Shown piece after piece: positions 6,918-11,674 of a stretch of DNA of 11,674 nucleotides. Each line of letters begins with the position of its first letter. The stretch's first letter is position 1. The translations under genes were made by a program, and so were the position numbers. The stretch comes from Candidatus Kaiserbacteria bacterium (lineage in GTDB: Bacteria > Patescibacteriota > Minisyncoccia > Phycocordibacterales > UBA2100). The stretch spans positions 1 through 11,674 of the forward strand of contig DPYD01000061.1 of the NCBI GenBank assembly GCA_003545515.1, in the 5' to 3' direction. A model generated the notes under the pieces. It was not told the DNA's origin, ran no database searches, and saw nothing but the letters and a program-made list of their open reading frames with translations.

Positions 6918-7121
6918 TTATGAGACGCGGCTGACCTTGATCGCATTCGGTCCTTTCGGACTTTCAGCAACTTCAAAAGTCACTTTGTCACCTTCGCGAA
7001 GTTCGTCGAACGATACGCCGACGAGCTCGTTGGAGTGGAAAAAGAGATCTTTCTCCTGTCCTTCGCGCGCGATGAACCCGAAACCCTTATCGGTGAGTCG
7101 AGCGATAGTTCCTTCTTGCAT
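6918..7121 (-). CDS. Cold-shock domain protein
   Basis: A 67-aa single cold-shock domain, the usual length. The RNA-binding motif RNP1 is KGFGFI at 12-17 and RNP2 is LFFHSNEL at 26-33. Such proteins bind single-stranded RNA or DNA and melt secondary structure, acting as RNA chaperones in the cytoplasm. The start MQEGTIARLTDKGFGFI lacks the tryptophan of the usual GTVKWFN opening, a variant I associate with CPR cold-shock proteins. A candidate -10 (TGgTACATT, 7155-7147) lies 25 nt before the ATG, giving a leader of about 19 nt without a clear Shine-Dalgarno, far shorter than the long regulatory leader of E. coli cspA. Confidence 0.95.
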   Translation of the reverse strand: MQEGTIARLTDKGFGFIAREGQEKDLFFHSNELVGVSFDELREGDKVTFEVAESPKGPNAIKVSRVS

Positions 7122-7146
7122 AGCAATGAGAATGTTTCTTGTGAGT

Positions 7147-7155
7147 AATGTACCA
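7147..7155 (-). promoter_or_regulatory. Extended -10 promoter of the cold-shock gene
   Basis: On the minus strand TGgTACATT, identical to the PAP2 box, lies 25 nt before the ATG at 7121. Unlike most promoters in this window it would leave a leader of about 19 nt. Confidence 0.5.
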
Positions 7156-7173
7156 AAAGCAGTTAGCTGAATT

Positions 7174-7191
7174 GCTTGCCTGCCGGCAAGC
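7174..7191. repeat. GC-rich palindrome (REP-like)
   Basis: GCTTGCC (7174-7180) and GGCAAGC (7185-7191) form a 7-bp stem around TGCC. It lies just upstream of the cold-shock promoter, in a stretch (7156-7449) with no convincing gene. GACCC (7203-7207) and GGGTC (7218-7222) form a second small stem beside it. Confidence 0.5.
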
Positions 7192-7314
7192 GGGGAGAGT
7201 TCGACCCCTGATTCCCTGGGTCAGCGCTGTATTGATTGAGCGAGAATAGCATGTATGCCAAACACTGTCAATGCATCCCGAAGCTCTGCCTGTCTGAGTC
7301 TACCTGTGCTGGCA

Positions 7315-7384
7315 CACCTCCCGAGGTTAAACCTCGGGAGGTGGTGGCATGCTGTGAACTCCGAAGGTATCACCTTCGGGGTTC
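7315..7384 (+). other. Two strong tandem hairpins; candidate structured RNA or palindromic element
   Basis: Hairpin A: CACCTCCCGAGGT (7315-7327) with its perfect complement at 7331-7343 and a TAA loop, 13 bp. Hairpin B: GAACTCCGAAGGT (7356-7368) with ACCTTCGGGGTTC (7372-7384) and an ATC loop, 13 bp including one G-T pair. With the terminator at 7404-7432 they form a run of structure on the plus strand. No known RNA family is recognised. Such hairpins also mark the ends of IS200/IS605-type elements and REP sequences, so a mobile remnant is the main alternative. A frame runs across them (7255-7479), but its codons fall in the palindromes and it resembles no protein. Confidence 0.5.
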
Positions 7385-7403
7385 ATGTTGAATTGCCGCA
7401 TGA

Positions 7404-7432
7404 ACTCCCTGTTTGGGGAGTCTCAATTTTTT
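7404..7432 (+). terminator. Intrinsic terminator at the end of the hairpin cluster
   Basis: ACTCCC (7404-7409) and GGGAGT (7416-7421) form the stem, followed by CTCAA and six T (7427-7432). It precedes the promoter of the 104-aa gene, so it must end something transcribed from upstream, which has no protein gene on this strand. Confidence 0.55.
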
Positions 7433-7449
7433 CTGAACTTATTCATGTA

Positions 7450-7458
7450 TGTTATGAT
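7450..7458 (+). promoter_or_regulatory. Extended -10 promoter of the 104-aa gene
   Basis: TGtTATGAT lies 28 nt before the ATG at 7487, giving a leader of about 22 nt. No convincing -35 or Shine-Dalgarno is seen. Confidence 0.5.
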
Positions 7459-7486
7459 CTCTGGGTACGTATACCATAAAAAATAT

Positions 7487-7801
7487 ATGAGCATTGAATT
7501 CGGTAAGAAAGGCATGAAATCCTCACCGGAGCGTCCGGAGTATGAACGGTTGCAAAGATATACGCCGCAAGAAGTACTCGGGATTTTGCATGGGAAAGGC
7601 CACCTCTCCGAACTGGATCGTTGGGCAGAAATCCAAGCCCATGGTTTTTCCGGCGGGTTGGATGACAACAAAATTATAGAAGGCCTTGAGAAAGATATAA
7701 TGAAACAAGTACAGGAATTGGTTGGGGGCGGAAGAGAGAAAGAAATTACGCGTGAAATTATAACCTGGTATGTGACCCAGAGAATATTGGGTAAGAACTA
7801 A
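7487..7801 (+). CDS. Hypothetical protein, 104 aa
   Basis: I do not recognise this protein. It is soluble and charged, predicted mostly helical, with no signal peptide or membrane helix. Residues 21-45 (RLQRYTPQEVLGILHGKGHL) could form a helix-turn-helix-like pair, a Gly-Gly turn falls at 56-57, and 62-79 and 84-103 look like amphipathic helices separated by GGG at 80-82. The frame is open further upstream to 7385, but that part lies in the terminator and promoter, so the ATG at 7487 is preferred. Reality is supported by a promoter upstream and by a shared bidirectional terminator 30 bp downstream. Confidence 0.7.
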   Translation: MSIEFGKKGMKSSPERPEYERLQRYTPQEVLGILHGKGHLSELDRWAEIQAHGFSGGLDDNKIIEGLEKDIMKQVQELVGGGREKEITREIITWYVTQRILGKN

Positions 7802-7830
7802 GTACTTAGTGCCCACTGTGTATAAAAAGT

Positions 7831-7874
7831 AAGAAGCCCGTGTATGCCATCGCTGGTCATCGGGCTTCTTTTCA
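7831..7874. terminator. Bidirectional terminator between convergent genes
   Basis: AAGAAGCCCG (7831-7840) and CGGGCTTCTT (7861-7870) form a perfect 10-bp stem; the 20-nt loop can pair further through CCA and TGG. TTTT closes the plus-strand side, and on the minus strand the stem is followed by ACTTTTTAT. It therefore fits the end of both the 104-aa gene (plus) and the 79-aa gene (minus). Confidence 0.85.
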
Positions 7875-7895
7875 GGGTCCGTACCTCCTTGCGAT

Positions 7896-8135
7896 CTAAT
7901 GCATCTGATCGCGAGGCTCGGTAGTCGTCACGCAAAAATAGATTCCGGGACGACAATTTGGACACCCTCCCCAAAAAATCACATTGATTCCCGGAGTTCT
8001 TATGGATTCCAACAGCTCAGGCGTGCAAAGACTGTCACTGCTAAAAAAGTTGTACACACCCTCAGCAGTCCACCTGATGTATGTATGGCAACAACCGCAC
8101 ATCACATGGGTAGAAGTGTCGAGACATTTGGACAT
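7896..8135 (-). CDS. Cys-rich zinc-ribbon-like small protein, 79 aa
   Basis: Eight cysteines in 79 residues. Two pairs have zinc-knuckle spacing: CGCC at 13-16 and CPNC at 58-61, preceded by the strand-like segment INVIFWGG at 50-57. This layout suggests a zinc ribbon with two knuckles about 45 residues apart. I know no family to assign; nucleic-acid or protein binding would be usual guesses. The case for a real gene is good: GAAGGAG stands 8 nt before the ATG at 8135, the gene ends just before a two-way terminator, and no competing frame there looks like protein. The open frame extends a further 16 codons upstream, with two more cysteines but no normal start codon. Confidence 0.6.
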   Translation of the reverse strand: MSKCLDTSTHVMCGCCHTYIRWTAEGVYNFFSSDSLCTPELLESIRTPGINVIFWGGCPNCRPGIYFCVTTTEPRDQMH

Positions 8136-8143
8136 GTCGCATA

Positions 8144-8150
8144 CTCCTTC
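8144..8150 (-). promoter_or_regulatory. Shine-Dalgarno of the zinc-ribbon-like gene
   Basis: GAAGGAG on the minus strand, 8 nt before the ATG at 8135. It is the best match to the anti-SD in the window and fixes both the start and the reality of this small gene. An ATG at 8143 sits too close and opens another, short frame. Confidence 0.65.
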
Positions 8151-8292
8151 TAAATCGGTCGTCCATTCCCCACATCGAGGATATCACAGGATTTAGAAAT
8201 CACTATGAGACGTGAAGGTGTCCGGATCTCAATAATAGGAAAACTGACTCCACGATAGTTTGCTTTGACACTCAGGAATCTAGATTCCATCG

Positions 8293-8301
8293 TGTTACAA
8301 T
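8293..8301 (+). promoter_or_regulatory. Extended -10 promoter of the three-gene membrane operon
   Basis: TGtTACAAT ends 6 nt before the GTG at 8308, so the mRNA would begin at or next to its start codon. A perfect TTGACA occurs at 8265-8270 but is 25 bp from the -10, outside the normal 16-18 range. The rest of 8151-8292 holds no feature I can support. Confidence 0.6.
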
Positions 8302-8307
8302 GCGAAA

Positions 8308-8808
8308 GTGGACTGGTATACGTTTTTAATAATCACACACATAATAGGCACCGTTTTGGGTGTTGGCGGAGCCACGTTTGCCGAGGTACATCTCATTCGT
8401 GCTTTGCGTGACGGCACCATGAGTCGCGATGAGAACTCGATCATGCAAGCCACATACGCCATCTTACGCGTCGGCTTCTTTCTCCTCATTCTCTCGGGTT
8501 TCGGATTTTTTGTTCTCGCTCGACTGGAGGAGCATACAGGATTGCTTTACTCCATTAAGCTATGGGCGAAGCTTGGTATCGTAGGCATCATCGGGGTGAA
8601 TGCCGTACTGTTGCAATTGCGCTGGATTCCGCTCCTTTGGGGTAGCGCAATCGCGTTCACTTCATGGTACGCGGCGCTCATTCTTGGTGCGTTAGGACGA
8701 GGGGAGTATTCCTTTTTCTGGATCTACGCAGTATACATCGCCGCTATCATTATCGTCTACTTTGTTTTGCGCGCCATTCACGCGCGCTACATACCGCATA
8801 AGCATTAG
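8308..8808 (+). CDS. Integral membrane protein, first gene of a three-gene operon
   Basis: A 166-aa protein with four to five membrane helices (about 5-24, 49-70, 84-105, 110-130, 135-156). It starts with GTG at 8308, directly after an extended -10; the next residues are DWYTFLIITHIIG. H11 lies in the first helix, followed by GVGG, then H28 at its end. This pattern of an early membrane histidine followed by a Gly-rich turn recalls DUF2269 and CopD-like membrane proteins, where such histidines may bind haem or copper, but the match is by eye and loose. Further histidines are at 76, 158, 164 and 166. It is 3 nt from the next gene, so the two are surely co-transcribed. Confidence 0.8.
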   Translation: MDWYTFLIITHIIGTVLGVGGATFAEVHLIRALRDGTMSRDENSIMQATYAILRVGFFLLILSGFGFFVLARLEEHTGLLYSIKLWAKLGIVGIIGVNAVLLQLRWIPLLWGSAIAFTSWYAALILGALGRGEYSFFWIYAVYIAAIIIVYFVLRAIHARYIPHKH

Positions 8809-8811
8809 CGT

Positions 8812-9261
8812 ATGAGCCAATTTCTTGCAACCGCCCTTGTTCTCCATGTTGTTCTCGGCCTTATTGCCTTGGGAGCCATTCACCTCACATTTATGCAAGT
8901 GATTCGGAAACAACCGCCGTGGGGAATCGTTGTTGCGGCGGCGTGGACGGCGCTTCTCGGTTTCCTGCTCTCGTGGATGACGGGTGCGTATTACTATGTA
9001 GTCCATTACGGAGTGGCGGTGAAGCCGCGTATTGTCTCGGGCGAGTTTCCTTGGGCTCATAAAATATTCATGGAAGCAAAAGAGCATGTGTTTTTGCTCA
9101 TTCCGTTTCTTGCTGTTGTTGCGCTTTTCGCCGTGTACGCACTGCGGGAGGTTGAGAATCCCGCTCTGAAATCTGCCGCGTCCGCCATTATTGCGACAAC
9201 ACTCGTCTTGGGGGTTCTCGTTGCCGCCGCAGGCGTTATTATCTCGGGAGGAGTACGTTAA
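8812..9261 (+). CDS. Integral membrane protein with membrane-adjacent histidines, second operon gene
   Basis: A 149-aa protein with four predicted helices (about 7-30, 38-62, 93-112, 122-146). Five histidines cluster at the helices or their ends: H12 and H24 in helix 1, H65 just after helix 2, and H83 and H92 before helix 3 in WAHKIFMEAKEH. The E88-x3-H92 and histidine-pair arrangement is what one would expect of a haem b or metal-binding membrane protein, but no family is recognised. The start lies 3 nt after the previous stop, with no strong Shine-Dalgarno, so translation is probably coupled. Confidence 0.8.
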   Translation: MSQFLATALVLHVVLGLIALGAIHLTFMQVIRKQPPWGIVVAAAWTALLGFLLSWMTGAYYYVVHYGVAVKPRIVSGEFPWAHKIFMEAKEHVFLLIPFLAVVALFAVYALREVENPALKSAASAIIATTLVLGVLVAAAGVIISGGVR

Positions 9262-9266
9262 AACAT

Positions 9267-9587
9267 ATGAACAATAAAACACTCATGAGATTTTTACAGG
9301 CCGCCGCAATCGGCTCGATAGTCGCATCGATACTTATTGCCATCCTCACTATCGTGGGGGAAGAATGGGTGCCTCTCAAGGATTGGCTCAAGAATACCTT
9401 TACTCATCACTGGCTTGGCAAAGGCGCATTAGCCATTGTGGCATTCTCCCTTGTCACTCTCTGGCAGGGATATGTTTGCTCTGGCGAGAAAACGGTACAG
9501 GCGATATGGTATGCAGTTATTGCCGCGCTACTTTCAGCGGTGGCCATGACCGGTTTTTTCATTCTCCACACTTTCCAGCTTGTCTAA
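9267..9587 (+). CDS. Small integral membrane protein, third operon gene
   Basis: A 106-aa protein with three predicted helices (about 10-30, 52-70, 78-102). Between helices 1 and 2 is WLKNTFTHHWLGKG with the pair H47-H48; H101 ends helix 3. Single Cys at 71. It starts 5 nt after the preceding stop; a GGAGGAG at 9247-9253 stands 13 nt upstream, rather far but usable. Unrecognised; the context suggests a subunit of a complex with the two upstream proteins. No clear terminator follows. Confidence 0.75.
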   Translation: MNNKTLMRFLQAAAIGSIVASILIAILTIVGEEWVPLKDWLKNTFTHHWLGKGALAIVAFSLVTLWQGYVCSGEKTVQAIWYAVIAALLSAVAMTGFFILHTFQLV

Positions 9588-9648
9588 GAAATCTTGTTAT
9601 AAAATAATAAAGCGCGCAAAACAGCATGATAAATAAAAGAAACACACT

Positions 9649-9691
9649 TATAATAGGAGTGATTAGTAATATGAAGATATTTGGTACCTAA
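9649..9691 (+). promoter_or_regulatory. Candidate promoter and leader of the bactofilin-like gene
   Basis: A consensus TATAAT at 9649-9654 is followed by AGGAGT (9655-9660) and, 10 nt later, a six-codon frame at 9671-9691 (MKIFGT, stop). This ends 12 nt before the ATG at 9704. A second possible extended -10, TGgTACCTA, lies at 9682-9690. Which is used is unclear. The AT-rich gap 9588-9703 holds nothing else. Confidence 0.35.
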
Positions 9692-9703
9692 CTACTTTTT
9701 TAT

Positions 9704-10858
9704 ATGAAATTAAGAAATACTCTCTGCGCATCGCTTTTGTTGGCTGTACTGTTTCCTGTAGGAGCGTTTGCGGCAACCATAAAGGGTGGAGAAACCTACT
9801 CACTTAAACAGAGCGAGGTCATAAAAGACAACTTTTATGTGGGGGCAGGGGAGGTCTCTATAGCAGGAGATGTTGACGGTGACTTAATTGCTGGCGGAGG
9901 AAGCGTGACTGTATCCGGAAGCACTTCCGGGGACGTACTTGTTGGAGGTGGTGACGTTGCTATCCTTGACGATGTAAGAGGAGACCTGCGAGTTGCGGGT
10001 GGAAACGTGCTTGTTACCTCAAACGTCGCGGGTGACCTAGTCGTACTCGGAGGAAATGTTCGGATACTCTCAGGGTCAACGATCGGCAAGGATCTCGTTG
10101 TTTTAGGTGGACGATTACTCTTAAACGGTAACGTGAAAGGTGATGTGACCGTGGGCGTAGGAGAAGTTGAGATCGATTCAAGAATTGATGGCGATGTTTA
10201 TATTAAAAACAGCGATAAAATAACGATTGGAGCAAGTAGTGTAATCTCGGGGAACCTTACTTATAGCGGCAAAGATGCATCCATACTCAACATAAGCGAT
10301 GGAGCGTCCGTTATGGGGGAGACGGTTTTTAAAGAGAGTAAAATATTCCAACGCAAAGAAGCAAAAAACATACTACTGGCATTTCTGGGACTTTTTGTCT
10401 TCCTGAAACTCTTAGCGCTTCTCGTTGTAGTCATTTTGAGCGTCGTTCTCTTTAAACGATTCTCTTCTAACGTCGTTGAAACTGTTGTACAAAGTCCAGG
10501 CAAAGAACTTATCAGAGGGTTCGCGGTGCTAATTGTGATTCCGGCGCTCATCATCCTTTCCTTCTTCACCATGATAGGTTTCTTAGTCGGCATCATAACG
10601 CTTCTTGCGTATATAACCCTCATCATTCTTTCCTCTATTTACTCCGGAGTGGTGTTAGGCGTTTGGGCGCACAAAATCATCACGAAGGGGGACGATATCA
10701 TGGTTGACTGGAAGACCGCCCTCTTCGGTACCATTGCGCTTAGCTTAATTGTGATGTTGCCGATTATCGGCTGGATTATTGGAGCCCTCTTCTTTCTGGT
10801 CACGCTTGGCTCAATCTCAAACACTATTTACCACAGTTTGTGGTTGAATAGGGATTAA
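9704..10858 (+). CDS. Exported bactofilin-like beta-helix protein with C-terminal membrane domain
   Basis: 384 aa. Residues 1-23 are a signal peptide (cleavage expected after AFA). Residues about 44-210 are a right-handed beta-helix-type repeat with about 17 residues per turn: GDL or GDV recurs at 59, 76, 93, 110, 146 and 163, with variants GKD at 128 and GNL at 183. Gly, Asp and Val dominate. Residues 222-250, 271-311 and 338-371 form about five membrane helices. This is like the polymer-forming (bactofilin) group, but bactofilins are cytoplasmic, whereas the signal peptide here places the beta-helix outside the membrane. It may form a cell-surface scaffold; that is inference. No Shine-Dalgarno is near the ATG. 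Confidence 0.82.
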   Translation: MKLRNTLCASLLLAVLFPVGAFAATIKGGETYSLKQSEVIKDNFYVGAGEVSIAGDVDGDLIAGGGSVTVSGSTSGDVLVGGGDVAILDDVRGDLRVAGGNVLVTSNVAGDLVVLGGNVRILSGSTIGKDLVVLGGRLLLNGNVKGDVTVGVGEVEIDSRIDGDVYIKNSDKITIGASSVISGNLTYSGKDASILNISDGASVMGETVFKESKIFQRKEAKNILLAFLGLFVFLKLLALLVVVILSVVLFKRFSSNVVETVVQSPGKELIRGFAVLIVIPALIILSFFTMIGFLVGIITLLAYITLIILSSIYSGVVLGVWAHKIITKGDDIMVDWKTALFGTIALSLIVMLPIIGWIIGALFFLVTLGSISNTIYHSLWLNRD

Positions 10859-11069
10859 GAAAATGAAAATGCTCTTATGGCGCTCACCTTTGCGATAGAG
10901 GGGAGAGTTGCGTTGTTGTGTACGGGACGTGTTATTAGGACTTGTGTCCAGTTAGGGAGAAGGAGTATTTTAGTATCAGTGGAGGTAGAGGGCGGAAGCG
11001 GAAATTATCCGGGGGTCAACCTTTACTCCTTAATAGCATAATTAAAAGCGTAAAATAGTAATAAAAATT
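10859..11069 (+). other. Intergenic region with candidate promoter of the secreted protein
   Basis: No gene is supported. An 8-bp inverted repeat (AAGGAGTA at 10960-10967, complement at 11024-11031) has a 56-nt gap and is weak. TAAAAT at 11051-11056 could be a -10, 13 nt before the ATG at 11070. No intrinsic terminator for the upstream gene is evident. Confidence 0.3.
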
Positions 11070-11674
11070 ATGACAAAATCTATATCCGTAATTAGTTTTA
11101 CAACAATCCTCGTGTTCGCACTATTGACGTTCGCAGGAACGGCGTTTGCCGGCAAACCGGCGTCGTGCGCCACTATTCAAGGCGGGACCATCACGGACAG
11201 TGCTGGTAATCCGATACAGAACGGATACGACCAGTTCGGATACAATTATCAAGCGCACATGTTTAACGGAACGTATGACAGCTCCGACAGAACCATTGAC
11301 GGAAAATACTGGGGTTCAACAGGAGATTATGTTGACGACTCGTTGATCATGAAATGGAGCGATGCGTGGCTATCCAATGTCGATTGTAACGGCGACAACA
11401 AGTTAGATCGCGGGCTGGTTGATGGCGTTGTCGGTGGCACAAGCCTGGGTTGGCTCACGAACCAGAACGAGGGCGACTACGACTCCGATGGAAACGGAAC
11501 GCAAGATGCGCACTACACGTACTTCGCGAAAATCGTCTGGACGGGTCCTGGAAGTCCTCTTTGGGGGCAATACACTATCATTCAAGAGGTGTATAACGAT
11601 CCCGTCGGAGGATTTACGGGGTTATACAGCAAGTTGGGAGCGCCCGGCTTTGGTCTGAACGATCAGTGGACAAC
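11070..11674 (+). CDS. Secreted protein with EF-hand-like calcium loops (3' end outside window)
   Basis: 201 complete codons are visible. Residues 1-27 are a signal peptide (hydrophobic core 8-25, cleavage after AFA). The mature part is rich in Asp, Asn, Gly, Tyr and Trp, typical of an extracellular protein. Two DxDxD-type loops are visible: DCNGDNKLD at 105-113 and DSDGNGTQD at 138-146, both matching the first nine positions of an EF-hand or dockerin-like calcium loop; the usual acidic residue at position 12 of the first loop is missing. C33 and C106 may form a disulfide. The family is not recognised by name; no enzyme motif is seen. It follows the bactofilin-like gene by 211 bp and may share its surface location. 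Confidence 0.82.
   Translation, partial: MTKSISVISFTTILVFALLTFAGTAFAGKPASCATIQGGTITDSAGNPIQNGYDQFGYNYQAHMFNGTYDSSDRTIDGKYWGSTGDYVDDSLIMKWSDAWLSNVDCNGDNKLDRGLVDGVVGGTSLGWLTNQNEGDYDSDGNGTQDAHYTYFAKIVWTGPGSPLWGQYTIIQEVYNDPVGGFTGLYSKLGAPGFGLNDQWT

Noticed and set aside
7192..7222. TTCGA between GC-rich arms, suggesting a tRNA T-arm
   Set aside because: The stem and 7-nt loop do not fit, and there is no acceptor or anticodon arm.
7174..7432. CRISPR-like array
   Set aside because: The hairpins differ from each other in sequence; there are no regularly spaced direct repeats.
7255..7479. Plus-strand frame of 74 codons across the hairpin cluster, with TAGCAT just upstream
   Set aside because: It reads straight through two perfect palindromes and a terminator, and the product has no protein-like pattern.
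8265..8270. Perfect TTGACA as a -35 element for the membrane operon
   Set aside because: It is 25 bp from the -10, well outside the normal spacer; taken as chance.
8692..9282. Minus-strand frame of 196 codons
   Set aside because: Antisense to the three-gene membrane operon, whose products have clear helices; no promoter or Shine-Dalgarno.

Overview
The window reads as chromosome of an ultra-small, streamlined bacterium, most likely Candidatus Patescibacteria (CPR), perhaps a Paceibacteria/Parcubacteria-type lineage. This is inferred from gene style: a split ComEC, LTD domains, tiny leaderless genes, a tryptophan-poor cold-shock protein, and many short unknown membrane proteins. No rRNA, tRNA, CRISPR array or complete mobile element is visible.

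Layout. (1) 1-3100, minus: a DNA-uptake block. A ComEC channel protein without its usual hydrolase domain overlaps by 14 bp a second gene that supplies the metallo-beta-lactamase domain, then a lamin-tail domain, then the first residues of a ComEA-like helix-hairpin-helix, which runs off the left edge. (2) 3109-3455, plus: two tiny genes, a 69-aa single-pass membrane protein sharing a symmetric divergent promoter with comEC, and a 27-aa very basic miniprotein. (3) 3562-6825, minus: a CDP-alcohol phosphatidyltransferase-like protein, a P1B-type metal ATPase without a metal-binding N-terminus, and a PAP2-family phosphatase-like membrane protein. The first and third suggest phospholipid metabolism, but both carry substitutions in signature residues. 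(4) 6870-7432: a cold-shock protein, then about 300 bp without a convincing gene but packed with strong hairpins ending in a terminator-like structure, possibly a small RNA or a remnant of a palindromic element. (5) 7487-8135: a 104-aa orphan and a 79-aa Cys-rich zinc-ribbon-like protein, convergent on one shared bidirectional terminator. (6) 8308-9587, plus: a tight three-gene operon of small multi-pass membrane proteins with histidines in or near the membrane, function unknown. (7) 9704-11674, plus: an exported bactofilin-like beta-helix protein with a membrane tail, then a secreted protein with EF-hand-like calcium loops that runs off the right edge.

A theme across the window is promoter structure. 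Many genes carry an extended -10 of the form TGnTAnnnT only 6-9 nt before the start codon and have no Shine-Dalgarno, implying leaderless mRNAs. Other genes have a clear AAGGAG-type site instead. Two mutually exclusive initiation modes therefore seem to be in use.
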